Assembly (NCBI GenBank): GCA_016234745.1
Contig: JACRAR010000076.1
Coordinates: 1-64,000, forward strand
DNA: 64,000 nt
From: Betaproteobacteria bacterium
GTDB lineage: Bacteria; Pseudomonadota; Gammaproteobacteria; Burkholderiales; Rhodocyclaceae
Direction of reading: 5' to 3'
The notes beneath the pieces were generated by a model. That model saw only the letters and a list, made by a program, of their open reading frames with translations. It had not been told where the DNA came from and did no database searches. The position numbers were made by a program, and so were the translations under genes. Below are positions 1 to 9,747 of this stretch, in pieces; the stretch's first letter is position 1; every line of letters begins with the position of its first letter.

Positions 1-89
1 CCCTTCCCATCTCGAACAGGACCGTGAAACGCCTCCCGCGCCAATGATATTGCACACTCCGTGTGAGAAAGTAGGTCAGCGCCAGACTC
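1..89 (+). rRNA. rrf: 5S ribosomal RNA, 3' part (5' end outside window)
   Basis: The segment carries the typical second half of a bacterial 5S rRNA: a CCATCTCGAAC block, GTGAAACGCCTC, then the GTAGGTC...CGCCAG end. The 5' strand of the terminal helix lies before the window, so the 3' end is set by family resemblance and may be off by a few bases. It implies that an rRNA operon lies just upstream. Confidence 0.9.
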
Positions 90-104
90 CCCCTTATCAC
101 CACC

Positions 105-133
105 AAAGCCCTCCCTCTGAGGGCTTTGACGTT
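105..133 (+). terminator. rho-independent terminator after 5S rRNA
   Basis: A perfect 9-bp inverted repeat (AAAGCCCTC at 105-113, GAGGGCTTT at 119-127) with a 5-base loop starts about 15 bases after the 5S end. The T-tract is weak (TTT then GACGTTTCT). Its position fits the end of the rRNA operon. Confidence 0.7.
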
Positions 134-165
134 TCTGGGGCGGGGATCCAGTGCTTTGCATATCA

Positions 166-193
166 CTGACAGTCCCCATCCATCAGGTAGAAT
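166..193 (+). promoter_or_regulatory. sigma-70-like promoter for accA
   Basis: CTGACA (166-171) and TAGAAT (188-193) are separated by 16 bases; each box differs from the consensus at one position. A transcript from here would begin near base 200, which supports the accA start at 222 rather than in-frame starts further upstream. Confidence 0.5.
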
Positions 194-221
194 GCTTCTG
201 GACTGGAGCAACCACGCCTTC

Positions 222-1190
222 ATGAAAACTACTTTTCTGGATTTTGAGCAACCTATTGCTGAACTCGACGCCAAAATCGAGGCGTTGCGTTTTGCGCAGG
301 AAGATTCAGCCGTGGACATTTCAGATGAAATTGGACGGTTGGCAAGTAAAAGCCAGAGCCTGACCAAGGACATCTATGCCAAGCTGACGCCCTGGCAAAT
401 AGCCCAGGTGGCGCGTCATCCGCAGCGGCCATACACGCTTGATTATATCGAGCACATTTTTACCGACTTTGAGGAACTGCACGGTGACCGCAGCTTTGCC
501 GACGATAGTGCCATAGTTGGCGGCCTGGCCCGCTTCAACGGACAATCGGTGATGATCATTGGCCATCAGAAAGGCAGAGACACCAAGGACAAGATCTATC
601 GAAACTTCGGCATGCCACGTCCTGAGGGCTACCGCAAGGCCTTGAGACTGATGCGCCTGGCGGAAAAATTTTCAATTCCCGTGTTTACATTCGTTGATAC
701 TCCCGGTGCATATCCCGGCATAGACGCTGAAGAACGCGGACAGTCGGAAGCAATCGGCCGCAACTTGATGGTCATGTCTGAACTCCGGGTGCCGTTGATA
801 TGCACCATCATCGGCGAAGGTGGTTCGGGTGGCGCGCTCGCGATCGCCGTCGGAGACTGTGTCTTGATGCTGCAGTACTCGACCTACTCGGTGATTTCCC
901 CGGAAGGCTGTGCCTCGATACTCTGGAAGAGTTCAGAGAAGGCCAATGAGGCAGCCGAAACCATGGGCATCACCGCAGCACGGTTGAAGACTCTTGGATT
1001 GATTGATCGCGTGGTCAACGAGCCCCTCGGCGGAGCGCATCGCGATCCACGCAGCATGGCAGGTTCGCTTAAAAAAGCTTTGCAGGATGCGTTGCGGCAG
1101 GTATCCGATCTCTCTCCGACAGACTTGATTGAACGTCGCAATGCGCGCCTGTTGGGCTATGGCAAATTCAAGGAACAACGAGTCGCCTGA
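222..1190 (+). CDS. accA: acetyl-CoA carboxylase carboxyltransferase subunit alpha
   Basis: Cytoplasmic AccA joins AccD to form the carboxyltransferase that moves the carboxyl group from biotin-BCCP to acetyl-CoA, the first committed step of fatty acid synthesis. The 322-residue protein has the family N-terminus ([15 protein letters not shown]), the [13 protein letters not shown] block, the [16 protein letters not shown] block, DTPGAYPG and the oxyanion-hole stretch [11 protein letters not shown] near residues 195-206. Length and sequence match full-length AccA (E. coli 319 residues). An in-frame upstream start at 126 would add 32 residues with no family similarity and would precede the predicted promoter, so the ATG at 222 is preferred. 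The 3' end overlaps tilS by 32 bases. Confidence 0.97.
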   Translation: MKTTFLDFEQPIAELDAKIEALRFAQEDSAVDISDEIGRLASKSQSLTKDIYAKLTPWQIAQVARHPQRPYTLDYIEHIFTDFEELHGDRSFADDSAIVGGLARFNGQSVMIIGHQKGRDTKDKIYRNFGMPRPEGYRKALRLMRLAEKFSIPVFTFVDTPGAYPGIDAEERGQSEAIGRNLMVMSELRVPLICTIIGEGGSGGALAIAVGDCVLMLQYSTYSVISPEGCASILWKSSEKANEAAETMGITAARLKTLGLIDRVVNEPLGGAHRDPRSMAGSLKKALQDALRQVSDLSPTDLIERRNARLLGYGKFKEQRVA

Positions 1191-2169
1191 TTTGCTCGGT
1201 GACGTTGTTGCCGCATTTCTGCGACGTCATCTTGGGCTTGACCAAAAACTTGTCGTCGGCTTATCGGGCGGAAGAGATTCGATTGTGTTACTGCATATTC
1301 TGCAGCGCCTGCAGAGCCGATTCGAATTCCACCTGAGCGCCTGTCATGTCAATCATGGCCTGAGTCCGCGTGCCGAGGAGTGGCAGTTATTTTGCCAGCG
1401 TGTCTGCGCGGAATGGGGAATATCGCTGACCGTCAACGCAGTCGATATTCCCCGAAGTTCTGCGGAAGGTCTTGAGGCTGCAGCGCGTAACAGGCGATAT
1501 GCTGTTTTCTCCGAAATTTCTGCCGATTGGCTTGTTCTTGCGCAACACCGAGGCGACCTGGCGGAAACGACGCTGTTCAATTTGCTTAGGGGTACCGGTC
1601 TGGCAGGAATGGCCAGTATGCCAGAGACCCGCTTGCTTCGTCCTGGCCTCGGTTTGATGCGCCCCATGTTAGGTGTGGCGCGCTTCGATATCGATGCCTA
1701 TCTGGAACGACACCACCTGGATTGGGTGGAAGATGAAAGCAATCAAAACACCGGCTTTTCCCGAAATTTTCTTCGTCATGAGGTATTGCCATTATTACTA
1801 AGCCGATTTCCGGCTGCAGAAAAGAAGCTGGCGTCCGCGGTAGCACATTTTTCCGAGGCCAAATCGCTGCTGGACCAGCTGGCAATAATCGATTTAGGCG
1901 AACATCCGCCGGAGTTTCCGGTGCCACTTGAATGTTTTGCGCGCCTTTCCGAGCCACGCGGCCGCAACTTGTTGCGCTTCCTTCTTTTTCGCCACGGTAC
2001 CGGAATCCCTAGTGAGGAACGCTTGATCGAGGCTGTGCGGCAGCTGCTGGAGGCCAAGCAGGACAGACATCCTGCAGTGGTCTTCGGCGACAAACAGCTA
2101 TGTCGCAAGCGCGGTAGGGTGCATCTTGAACCGATCAATGCAGCCGAGCGGTTGAGCGTGTCAATCTGA
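1159..2169 (+). CDS. tilS: tRNA(Ile)-lysidine synthase
   Basis: TilS attaches lysine to C34 of the CAU-anticodon isoleucine tRNA, changing its decoding from AUG to AUA. The PP-loop SGGRDS lies at residues 36-41 of the 336-residue product, followed by the ATPase-domain [10 protein letters not shown] block, [19 protein letters not shown] (usually H-x-x-DDQAET; here HRGDLAET), and [16 protein letters not shown]. The C-terminal third is divergent, as usual in this family. The ATG at 1159 was chosen because the N-terminus then matches the family. It overlaps accA by 32 bases, suggesting co-transcription. It converges on dctR, 20 bases away. Confidence 0.93.
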   Translation: MANSRNNESPDLLGDVVAAFLRRHLGLDQKLVVGLSGGRDSIVLLHILQRLQSRFEFHLSACHVNHGLSPRAEEWQLFCQRVCAEWGISLTVNAVDIPRSSAEGLEAAARNRRYAVFSEISADWLVLAQHRGDLAETTLFNLLRGTGLAGMASMPETRLLRPGLGLMRPMLGVARFDIDAYLERHHLDWVEDESNQNTGFSRNFLRHEVLPLLLSRFPAAEKKLASAVAHFSEAKSLLDQLAIIDLGEHPPEFPVPLECFARLSEPRGRNLLRFLLFRHGTGIPSEERLIEAVRQLLEAKQDRHPAVVFGDKQLCRKRGRVHLEPINAAERLSVSI

Positions 2170-2189
2170 TTCAGTCAGGAATACCTCTG

Positions 2190-2798
2190 CTATTGGTTCT
2201 TTATCCCAGCCAATAGTTGCGCCAAATCCACTGCCGAACGAACCCCCATTTTCTCGAATATCCTGGCGCGATGCACTTCGACCGTGCGCATGGCAATTTG
2301 CATCTCATCGGCGATAACCTTGTTGAACTTTCCGGCGAGTATGTGCTGCATGACCTGACGCTCTCTGGGTGAGAGCTGTGCCAGCCGCGCAGTGATTTCG
2401 TCACTGTGAATTTGCTTGCTGCGGCGTGCCGAGTCGACTGCCAGGGCAGCAATCACTCGGTCGACCAGGCTGTTGTCGTCAAATGGTTTTTCCAGAAAAT
2501 CGTAGGCGCCCTTCTTTAAGGCAGCAACGGCTTGGGGAATATCCCCATGTCCCGTCAGAAAAATGACGGGCATGAGGCAGCGGCGATCTTGCAACTGGTC
2601 GAACAACTCCAGCCCGCTCATTCCGGGCATACGAATGTCAAGTATCAGGCATCCGCTTAAGTCTTCGTGCCACTCCGCAAGAAAAGCTTCCGCACTCGGC
2701 CAAGTGGCAGTCTTGACCTGGCGCGAACGCAGCAGCCAATTCAAAGCATCGCGCATTGCCTCGTCATCGTCAACGATGTAGGCAAGGGGTTCGCTCAT
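2190..2798 (-). CDS. dctR: FixJ/LuxR-family response regulator, likely C4-dicarboxylate regulator DctR
   Basis: This is a 202-residue response regulator: a receiver domain (about residues 1-120) with DDDEA, the phospho-acceptor in CLILDIRMPG, LTGHGD and FLEKPF, then a LuxR-type helix-turn-helix (LSPRERQVMQHILAG ... MRTVEVHRARIFEKMG). The start overlaps the end of the kinase gene by 4 bases, so the two are translationally coupled. With a divergent TRAP dctPQM operon next door, the pair matches the DctS-DctR arrangement described in Rhodobacter capsulatus, where DctR activates dctP. Function is inferred from domain type and neighbourhood. Confidence 0.85.
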   Translation of the reverse strand: MSEPLAYIVDDDEAMRDALNWLLRSRQVKTATWPSAEAFLAEWHEDLSGCLILDIRMPGMSGLELFDQLQDRRCLMPVIFLTGHGDIPQAVAALKKGAYDFLEKPFDDNSLVDRVIAALAVDSARRSKQIHSDEITARLAQLSPRERQVMQHILAGKFNKVIADEMQIAMRTVEVHRARIFEKMGVRSAVDLAQLLAGIKNQ

Positions 2799-4822
2799 GC
2801 CGGCAGTTTTGATCGAATCGGTATGGTCAGCTTGAATATGCTGCCTCCGCCCGGCTTTGGTTCATGCCATAAGCGGCCGTAATGACTTTCAATGATAGAA
2901 CGGCAGATATTCAGTCCCATCCCCATGCCTTCAGATTTTGTAGTGAAGAATGGCATAAATATTTTATCCAGATCACGCTCTGCAATACCACTTCCGCAAT
3001 CACATACTGCAACACACAACTGCTGGTCGCTAGTTTCCGCAGAAGAAGAGGCAATGATTTCGAGTACCCGATCATCAGTGCCAGTTGCCCGCATAGCTTC
3101 TATCCCGTTTTTGATCAGGTTGACGAGTACCTGCTCCAGAAGCACTCGATCTCCCTGAATCTGAGGCAGAGCCTCAGCTACTTCGATTCTGATTTCCACA
3201 TTATTCTTGCGAACCTCCCCATCGAAAAGACCGGCAGCATCTTTGATGATTTCTTCCATGTTGCAGGACGCATGGCGCGGTTCGCTACGGCGAACGAATT
3301 CGTAGATGCGGCGTATGACTGCCCCTGCTCTTTGCGCCTGACTGCCGATTTTTTTCAGCGCTTCGACAAGATCCGCTTGCTGTAGCCCGGCTTGTTCAAT
3401 CCGATTCAGGCAGCCTGTGCTGTAGCTCGATATCGCTGCAAGAGGTTGATTTAACTCATGTGCCAAACTTGACGCCATTTCGCCCATGGCGACCAAGCGC
3501 GCGGTGAATTGCAATTGTTCTTCCTGTTGTCTGGCAATTTCCTCAATGCGCTTGTTCTCGGTGATATCAAGCACGGAACTGAGCCAGCCAAACTGCTTTC
3601 CATCTCCATCTACAAGAGGTGCGGCGTGCAGCATGCAATGTACGGCGCGGCCATCCCTGTGCCTGAGTTGTGTTTCAAAGCCTGAGGATGAGGTCGTCCT
3701 GTCATTTTGACCATTCATTCTGTACAGGTTGCCGGCCTTAGCCGCAGAATCCCAGAAGGGCGGGGGAGATTCCTGACTGACAATCTCTTCCGCACCGTAT
3801 CCAATCATGCGACAAAAGGCCGGGTTGACATACATGATCCGGCCGTCAAGATCCCGCGCCAACAAGCCAGTTGCCAGGGAGTCTTCCATGGCTGTGCGGA
3901 ATGCGTATTCCTTGCGTAAAGCCTGCTCAGCGACAAGGCGCCATTGCATATGCCGGCGCAAGGCCCACAGACTCCAGAGCATAGTTACGGCGAGGACCAC
4001 TGCAGTCAATATCAGCAGGTTGCGTGCAAAGGAAGTCTTGAGCTCATAAGCCTCGGCGCGCAGAATCAGACCGTGTCCAGGCGGGTCAAAAGCAATCTGA
4101 TACGACATCTGCGAATTCACGGCAGTGACCAGGGATTTCTTTCCAAGAACCCCGCCGTCATCGACAATACTGATGCGATATCGCTCGGCCAGCCACCACG
4201 GCACCAATTCATCCAGAATGCGCCGAATCGAGTAGGTTGCGACAATCATGCCGCCGTAGTGGCCACTGCTGAATTGGGGTACATGCACCTCGAACTGGGC
4301 ATCGCCATGCACGATCGCATAAGTCGGACTGTAGGTCGGCTTGAGGAGCGCACGTGCCAGCCGCAATGTTTCCGTCATGGGGATAGCCGGTGTGGCTTCC
4401 CCTACAGCAACAGCATCTGTGGTGGATGTGGGCAAAGCCGCGCGCAGGGTGCCGGACGCGTCCAGCCATAGAATTTGACTCAGTCCGCTCTGATTCGAAA
4501 GTAAAGAACTGGCACTGGGCGTGAATGTCCTGAGAGCTTTGTTGCTGTTAGCGAGATCTATTGCCAGCTGCTGAATGCGCTCTTCGTTTCGAGTCAAGTG
4601 AAAGCGAATCTCCTGTTCCAGCCATAACATGTCGCTGATGAGCGTCGTGCGCTGATCTTCCATGTCGGTGCGCCATGAGATCCATAGCAGGGCAGTCAGC
4701 GAGATGAGAAATATTGCCAGTGCAGTGCGGGGCAACCACCACATCCAGCCTGATGCCGCCGGTATGGCTGCCAATGGCAGCGATGATCGCATCGTTTGTT
4801 TGGTGTCGGGCATTCCCTCCAT
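2795..4822 (-). CDS. dctS: PAS-containing sensor histidine kinase, likely DctS
   Basis: A membrane sensor kinase of about 675 residues. An N-terminal membrane segment (WMWWLPRTALAIFLISLTALL) and a second one (LLILTAVVLAVTMLWSLWAL) enclose a periplasmic domain of roughly 220 residues. A PAS domain follows (ATGLLARDLDGRIMYVNPAF), then the H-box SLAHELNQPLAAIS and the HATPase motifs VNLIKNGIEAM, DCGSGI and GMGMGLNICRSI. This order is that of DctB/DctS-type dicarboxylate sensors. The start is uncertain: ATG at 4822 or 4813, or GTG at 4864; no strong ribosome site separates them. The gene diverges from dctP, with about 130 bases between them for a shared control region. Confidence 0.85.
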   Translation of the reverse strand: MEGMPDTKQTMRSSLPLAAIPAASGWMWWLPRTALAIFLISLTALLWISWRTDMEDQRTTLISDMLWLEQEIRFHLTRNEERIQQLAIDLANSNKALRTFTPSASSLLSNQSGLSQILWLDASGTLRAALPTSTTDAVAVGEATPAIPMTETLRLARALLKPTYSPTYAIVHGDAQFEVHVPQFSSGHYGGMIVATYSIRRILDELVPWWLAERYRISIVDDGGVLGKKSLVTAVNSQMSYQIAFDPPGHGLILRAEAYELKTSFARNLLILTAVVLAVTMLWSLWALRRHMQWRLVAEQALRKEYAFRTAMEDSLATGLLARDLDGRIMYVNPAFCRMIGYGAEEIVSQESPPPFWDSAAKAGNLYRMNGQNDRTTSSSGFETQLRHRDGRAVHCMLHAAPLVDGDGKQFGWLSSVLDITENKRIEEIARQQEEQLQFTARLVAMGEMASSLAHELNQPLAAISSYSTGCLNRIEQAGLQQADLVEALKKIGSQAQRAGAVIRRIYEFVRRSEPRHASCNMEEIIKDAAGLFDGEVRKNNVEIRIEVAEALPQIQGDRVLLEQVLVNLIKNGIEAMRATGTDDRVLEIIASSSAETSDQQLCVAVCDCGSGIAERDLDKIFMPFFTTKSEGMGMGLNICRSIIESHYGRLWHEPKPGGGSIFKLTIPIRSKLPA

Positions 4823-4951
4823 AGTAGCGCGAGTCTGGAGACTGCGCGCACTGCGGATATCCACAATTGTCGAAATTTGCCAAGCATTAGAGAATGTCGC
4901 ACACTCCGTTTGCGCGGAACCGATAAATCACTAATTAAGGAGGAAATAAGC

Positions 4952-5956
4952 GTGAAAATTCAAAATTTACTGCTTGGTTTTGTCGCCGCTGTCTTGACGC
5001 TTTCCGCGTCTGCTCAGCAACCCATCGTGATCAAGTTCAGCCACGTTGTGGCAGCAGACACTCCGAAGGGCAAGGCCTCGGAGTTCTTTGCCAAGAAAGC
5101 GGCAGAACTCACCAAGAACAAAGTCAAGGTTGAGGTCTATGCCAACAGCTCGTTGTACAAGGACAAGGAGGAAATGGAGGCGTTGCAGTTGGGGGCAGTG
5201 CAGATGCTGGCGCCGTCGCTTGCCAAGTTTGGTCCCCTTGGCGCCAAGGAATTTGAGGTCTTCGATTTTCCGTATATTTTTGACGACACTGCGGATTTGC
5301 ATAAGATAACGCAAGGCGCAATTGGTGCGTCTATCCTGGCCAAGCTTGAGCCAAAGGGAATCAAGGGACTGGCTTTCTGGGACAATGGCTTTAAGTCCTT
5401 TTCTGCCAATACCCCGATCAAGACACCTGCGGATCTCAAAGGCAAGAAGTTGCGCATTCAATCTTCAAAAGTTCTTGAGGAGCAAATTCGTTCCGTGGGC
5501 GGATTGCCGCAAGTGATGGCATTCTCCGAGGTGTATCAGGCACTGCAAACCGGTGTTGTGGACGGCACGGAAAACCCGATCTCGAATTTTGAGACACAAA
5601 AAATGTATGAAGTGCAGAAACATCTTTCCCTCACCAATCACGGTTATCTCGGCTATGCCGTGATCGTGAACAAGAAGTTCTGGGAAGGCCTTCCTGCCGA
5701 CGTGCGAGGCCAACTCGAGCAGGCCATGAAGGAAGCCACGGTCTATGCGAACAAGATCGCCCAGGAAGAAAACGACAATTCGCTTGAGAAAGTCAAGAAG
5801 AGCGGCAAGACCACGATCTACACGCCAAGCAAGGAAGAAAAGATGGCTTTCAAGAAAGCCATGGCACCAACGCACAGCAAGATGGCTGATCGCGTCGGCA
5901 AGGACCTGTTGCAGAGCATCTACAAAGAAACCGGGTTCGATCCGAACACCATCTGA
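4952..5956 (+). CDS. dctP: TRAP transporter periplasmic solute-binding protein DctP
   Basis: The extracytoplasmic binding protein of a TRAP transporter for C4-dicarboxylates or similar organic acids. The 334-residue product starts with a Sec signal peptide (MKIQNLLLGFVAAVLTLSASAQ) and continues with the DctP-family IVIKFSHVVAADTPKG, the KVKVEVYANSSLYKD block, the substrate-domain KLRIQSSKVLEEQIRSVGG and ALQTGVVDGTENPISNFE. The start is GTG at 4952, chosen because AAGGAGGA lies at 4937-4944 and the signal peptide then begins correctly. It is first in the dctPQM operon and faces dctS. Confidence 0.95.
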   Translation: MKIQNLLLGFVAAVLTLSASAQQPIVIKFSHVVAADTPKGKASEFFAKKAAELTKNKVKVEVYANSSLYKDKEEMEALQLGAVQMLAPSLAKFGPLGAKEFEVFDFPYIFDDTADLHKITQGAIGASILAKLEPKGIKGLAFWDNGFKSFSANTPIKTPADLKGKKLRIQSSKVLEEQIRSVGGLPQVMAFSEVYQALQTGVVDGTENPISNFETQKMYEVQKHLSLTNHGYLGYAVIVNKKFWEGLPADVRGQLEQAMKEATVYANKIAQEENDNSLEKVKKSGKTTIYTPSKEEKMAFKKAMAPTHSKMADRVGKDLLQSIYKETGFDPNTI

Positions 5957-5969
5957 GCACAAGCAAGAT

Positions 5970-5999
5970 AGTGCGGCCAGTTTGCAGTGCGGCCGCACT
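5970..5999 (+). promoter_or_regulatory. stable intercistronic hairpin after dctP
   Basis: A perfect 9-bp inverted repeat, AGTGCGGCC (5970-5978) with GGCCGCACT (5991-5999), encloses a 12-base loop 13 bases after the dctP stop. There is no T-run, so it is not a full terminator. Such hairpins after binding-protein genes often protect the upstream message and raise binding protein over permease; that role here is inference. Confidence 0.6.
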
Positions 6000-6080
6000 A
6001 TTTGATGCATTATGATGCTGGACGACAATGGCTAGTCCCCCAGAATCAACTGCGGGCACCAGGGCCTGGGAGGAGATTTC

Positions 6081-6788
6081 ATGAAGTTTCTGGATCATCT
6101 TGAGGAATGGATCATTACCTTCCTTATAGCCGCTGCGACATTGATCATTTTTGCCGCCGTTGTACACCGCTATGCGGCAAGCGCGGGTATTCCGGTTCTT
6201 CAAGACTGGCTGCTCTCACTAAATTTCAGCTGGGCGCAGGAACTTTGCATCATCATGTTCGTGTGGATGGCCAAATTTGGAGCTGCCTACGGCGTACGTA
6301 CCGGCATCCACGTCGGCGTCGACGTGATGATCAATCGTTTGGATGAGGGGATGCGCGGAAAATTCATTGTGTTCGGTCTCCTGTCGGGCGCTGTTTTTAC
6401 GGGCATTGTCGGTACTCTGGGCGCCCAGTTCGTCTGGGAAAACGGGGCCCACTACGCATTCCTGAGCTTGACCGGAAGCCCTTTGGGAGATATTCCCGAG
6501 GGACCGACGACACCGGACCTGGAATGGCCGACCTGGATGGTTTATTCGGCAATTCCACTGGGGAGCAGCCTGATGTGCTTCCGCTTTCTGCAGGTCATGG
6601 TCATGTTCTTAAGGACGAATGAATTGCCTCACCATGACCACGGACATGTGGACGGCCTTGACGAAGAACCGCTTCCTGTTGATGTTGATGTTTATGCGAT
6701 GGATGACAATCTGCATCCCCACGATCTCGAGCACAAGATGCTAGGCGACGAGTCCAGGCCCGAGAATGAGAAGGGGAAAGCGAAATGA
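6081..6788 (+). CDS. dctQ: TRAP transporter small permease DctQ
   Basis: The small membrane subunit of the TRAP transporter. In its 235 residues I see four hydrophobic segments (about residues 9-30, 50-70, 90-112 and 150-175) with the family block SWAQELCIIMFVWMAKFGAAYG. A ribosome site GGGAGGAG lies just before the ATG. The last 55 or so residues are unusual for DctQ: hydrophilic, rich in His, Asp and Glu (HHDHGHVDG, VDVDVYAMDDN, HPHDLEHK). The ATGA overlap with dctM (4 bases) indicates coupled translation. Confidence 0.93.
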   Translation: MKFLDHLEEWIITFLIAAATLIIFAAVVHRYAASAGIPVLQDWLLSLNFSWAQELCIIMFVWMAKFGAAYGVRTGIHVGVDVMINRLDEGMRGKFIVFGLLSGAVFTGIVGTLGAQFVWENGAHYAFLSLTGSPLGDIPEGPTTPDLEWPTWMVYSAIPLGSSLMCFRFLQVMVMFLRTNELPHHDHGHVDGLDEEPLPVDVDVYAMDDNLHPHDLEHKMLGDESRPENEKGKAK

Positions 6789-8068
6789 ACGCGCTGATCA
6801 TCTTCTCCTTACTACTGGTCCTCATGCTAACCGGCATGCCGATATCAATTTCCCTCGGCCTGACGGTACTGACCTTCCTGTTCACCATGACGCAGGTGCC
6901 GCTCGAATCGGTAGCGCTCAAGTTATTTACCGGCATAGAAAAATTCGAAATCATGGCGATTCCGTTTTTTATTCTCGCCGGCAACTTCCTGACCCATGGC
7001 GGAGTTGCCCGACGCATGATCAAGTTCGCCACGTCTATGGTTGGTCATTGGCATGGCGGCCTTGGGCTAGCGGGAGTGCTTGCTTGCGCACTGTTTGCTG
7101 CAGTTTCCGGTTCATCGCCGGCAACGGTTGTCGCGATTGGCTCGATACTTCTCCCGGCGATGGTGAAAGCTGGGTTTCCGAGCAAATTTGGCGCAGGCGT
7201 TATTACCACTTCCGGTGCGCTCGGCATCCTGATTCCACCATCCATCGTGATGGTGATGTATTCAGTGGCGACCAGCACTTCCGTTGGTGCGCTGTTCATG
7301 GCGGGCGTGATGCCGGGTATTGCACTCGCTTTGACCCTGGGTGGGGTGACATGGTATCGGGCGAAAAAATTCAACTACCCACGCCTTGCCAAAGCCACTT
7401 TCGCAGAGCGCTGGAAGGCATTCCGGGAATCCGTTTGGGGCCTGCTGCTGATTGTCATCGTGATGGGCGGCATCTACACCGGCATGTTCACGCCGACCGA
7501 AGCGGCGGCGATGAGTGCGGTCTATGCGTTCTTTGTAGCCGTGTTCATCTATAAGGACATGGGACTCAAGGATGTGCCCAAGGTGCTGCTCAACTCGGCA
7601 AACATGAGCGCGATGCTGCTTTATATCATCACCAATGCCATGCTCTTCTCGTTCATCATGACCAACGAGAACATTCCGCAAGCACTGGCGGACTGGATGC
7701 TGGGCAATGGCCTGGGCGTGATCGCATTCCTCCTTGCGGTCAACGTGATGCTGCTGCTTGCGGGCAACTTCATGGAACCTTCGTCGATTACGCTGATCTT
7801 TGCGCCGATACTTTTCCCTGTAGCCATGAAACTGGGGATCGATCCTGTGCATTTTGGCATCATCATGGTGGTGAATATGGAGGTTGGCATGTGTCACCCG
7901 CCGGTCGGCCTCAATCTCTATGTCGCGTCGGGTATCACCAAAATGGGAATTACCGAATTGACCATAGCGGTATGGCCATGGTTGCTTTCAATGTTGGGTT
8001 TCCTCGGGGTTGTCACTTATTGGCCAGGTTTGTCGCTATGGTTCCCCCGCATGCTCGGAATGATTTAA
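6785..8068 (+). CDS. dctM: TRAP transporter large permease DctM
   Basis: The large permease subunit that moves the substrate with sodium. The 427-residue protein is hydrophobic throughout, about 12 membrane segments, with family motifs GVLACALFAAVSGSSPATVVAIGS, GALGILIPPSIVMVMY, MFTPTEAAAMSAVYAFFVA and the C-terminal HPPVGLNLYVASGI. Length is normal. The start ATG overlaps the dctQ stop, and a strong terminator follows, so dctPQM forms a self-contained operon. Confidence 0.95.
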   Translation: MNALIIFSLLLVLMLTGMPISISLGLTVLTFLFTMTQVPLESVALKLFTGIEKFEIMAIPFFILAGNFLTHGGVARRMIKFATSMVGHWHGGLGLAGVLACALFAAVSGSSPATVVAIGSILLPAMVKAGFPSKFGAGVITTSGALGILIPPSIVMVMYSVATSTSVGALFMAGVMPGIALALTLGGVTWYRAKKFNYPRLAKATFAERWKAFRESVWGLLLIVIVMGGIYTGMFTPTEAAAMSAVYAFFVAVFIYKDMGLKDVPKVLLNSANMSAMLLYIITNAMLFSFIMTNENIPQALADWMLGNGLGVIAFLLAVNVMLLLAGNFMEPSSITLIFAPILFPVAMKLGIDPVHFGIIMVVNMEVGMCHPPVGLNLYVASGITKMGITELTIAVWPWLLSMLGFLGVVTYWPGLSLWFPRMLGMI

Positions 8069-8097
8069 GTCCTTCTGCAGACTTTCATTGAAATATG

Positions 8098-8126
8098 GCG
8101 CCCCGACATGTTCGGGGCGTTTTTTA
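8098..8126 (+). terminator. rho-independent terminator of dctPQM
   Basis: The stem CGCCCCGA / TCGGGGCG with a short loop is followed directly by a run of six T, about 30 bases after the dctM stop. It separates the transporter operon from ndk. Confidence 0.9.
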
Positions 8127-8221
8127 TGTTTGCGGAGCAGGAAATAGCCTGAGGGTAGGGCTTAATTATGCGTTAAAATATTAACTTACATGATTTCGCT
8201 AAACTTTGTTTGGAGCTCAAA

Positions 8222-8647
8222 ATGGCTGTAGAACGTACCCTGTCCATCGTCAAACCTGATGCCGTCGCCAAGAATGTCATCGGGAAGATTTATTCGCGAT
8301 TCGAAGACAACGGATTGAAAATCGTCGCGGCGCGCATGATTCATCTGTCCCAACAAGAGGCGGAAGGCTTTTACGCCGTCCATCGCGGGCGCCCGTTTTT
8401 CAATGACCTGGTTGTATTCATGACTTCCGGACCGGTTATGGTGCAAGTTCTTGAAGGCGTGAATGCCATCCAGAAAAACCGCGAGTTGATGGGTGCCACA
8501 GACCCCCAAAAGGCGGATAAGGGTACCATTCGCGCCGATTTTGCCCAGAGCATCGAGGCCAATGCGGTGCATGGTTCCGATGCGCCGGAAACAGCCGCAG
8601 TGGAAATCGCCTATTTTTTCCCGGCCTTGAATATTTATTCCAGGTAA
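8222..8647 (+). CDS. ndk: nucleoside diphosphate kinase
   Basis: Ndk transfers the gamma-phosphate from ATP to nucleoside diphosphates through a phosphohistidine. The 141-residue protein starts [17 protein letters not shown] and carries the catalytic-His motif [12 protein letters not shown] near residue 117; length equals the family norm. GGAG at 8212-8215 positions the ATG at 8222, and the four extra codons upstream have no family similarity. The stop TAA overlaps the start of rlmN, as in many betaproteobacteria. Confidence 0.97.
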   Translation: MAVERTLSIVKPDAVAKNVIGKIYSRFEDNGLKIVAARMIHLSQQEAEGFYAVHRGRPFFNDLVVFMTSGPVMVQVLEGVNAIQKNRELMGATDPQKADKGTIRADFAQSIEANAVHGSDAPETAAVEIAYFFPALNIYSR

Positions 8648-9747
8648 TGACCACCAACCTCCTCAACCTGGATGCAACCGGACTGAATGATTTTTTTGCC
8701 CAGATGGGCGAAAAGCCGTTCCGCGCCCGGCAAGTGCTGCGTTGGTTGCACCGTGCTGGGGAGGAAGATTTTGATGCAATGAGCGACATCGCCAAGTCGC
8801 TGCGTGTGAAGCTCAAAGAGAAGGCCTGCATTCTTGCGCCAGCGCTGTTGAGTGATCATGCAGCAGCGGATGGCACGCACAAGTTTCTCTGTGACGTCGG
8901 CAATGGGAATGCGGTTGAGACCGTCTTCATCCCTGAGGAAGATCGCGGAACCCTTTGCGTTTCGACCCAGGCGGGCTGTGCACTCGACTGTGCCTTCTGT
9001 TCGACAGGAAAGCAGGGGTTCAACCGCAATCTTACGGTTGCCGAAATAGTCGGCCAGTTGTGGCTGGCCAATCGTGCACTGGGATTTGTGGCGAGGGAGG
9101 AGCGCCTCATCAGCAACGTCGTGCTGATGGGAATGGGCGAACCGCTTGCCAACTATGAAAATGTATTGCCGGCGCTGCGCCTGATGCTCGACGACAACGC
9201 CTACGGGTTATCGCGCCGCAGAGTAACCGTCTCGACATCGGGAATCGTGCCGGCAATCGATCGCCTGGGACAGGATTGCCCGGTGGCGCTGGCAGTGTCC
9301 TTGCACGCTCCCAACAACGCTTTGCGCGATCGGCTGGTTCCGATCAACCGCAAATATCCACTGGCAGTTTTGATGGCAGCTTGCCGCCGGTATCTGGCTG
9401 TGGCGCCGCGTGACTTCATCACATTTGAATATGTGATGCTTGACCAGGTCAATGATCGCGACTGTGATGCACAGGAATTGCTCAAACTGACCAGGGATGT
9501 ACCCTGCAAATTTAACCTGATCCCGTTCAATCCTTTTCCGCACTCTGGCTTCCGACGTTCCTCCGCGACGCGAGTGCGTCGCTTTGCCGAAATATTGATG
9601 ACTGGCGGGATCGTGACGACGACGCGTCGAACGCGTGGCGAGGATATCGATGCCGCCTGCGGCCAACTTGCGGGCCAAGTGCTGGATCGTACCAATCGTG
9701 TCACGCGCAGCCGGGAATCGGTTCCGATCGTGGAAATGACCCCGTGA
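8647..9747 (+). CDS. rlmN: 23S rRNA (A2503-C2)/tRNA (A37-C2) methyltransferase RlmN
   Basis: A radical-SAM enzyme that methylates C2 of A2503 in 23S rRNA and A37 of some tRNAs. In the 366 residues I see [20 protein letters not shown] at the N-terminus, the radical-SAM cluster motif [14 protein letters not shown] (CxxxCxxC), [24 protein letters not shown] and a C-terminal [19 protein letters not shown] with the second catalytic cysteine. The gene starts on the last base of the ndk stop and overlaps pilW by 4 bases. Confidence 0.97.
   Translation: MTTNLLNLDATGLNDFFAQMGEKPFRARQVLRWLHRAGEEDFDAMSDIAKSLRVKLKEKACILAPALLSDHAAADGTHKFLCDVGNGNAVETVFIPEEDRGTLCVSTQAGCALDCAFCSTGKQGFNRNLTVAEIVGQLWLANRALGFVAREERLISNVVLMGMGEPLANYENVLPALRLMLDDNAYGLSRRRVTVSTSGIVPAIDRLGQDCPVALAVSLHAPNNALRDRLVPINRKYPLAVLMAACRRYLAVAPRDFITFEYVMLDQVNDRDCDAQELLKLTRDVPCKFNLIPFNPFPHSGFRRSSATRVRRFAEILMTGGIVTTTRRTRGEDIDAACGQLAGQVLDRTNRVTRSRESVPIVEMTP

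Noticed and set aside
4823-4951. A sigma-54 promoter upstream of dctP, as in DctB/DctD systems
   Set aside because: No TGGC-N-GC element with 12-base spacing is present between dctS and dctP. The regulator is FixJ-type without a sigma-54 interaction domain, so a DctSR-type sigma-70 promoter is expected.
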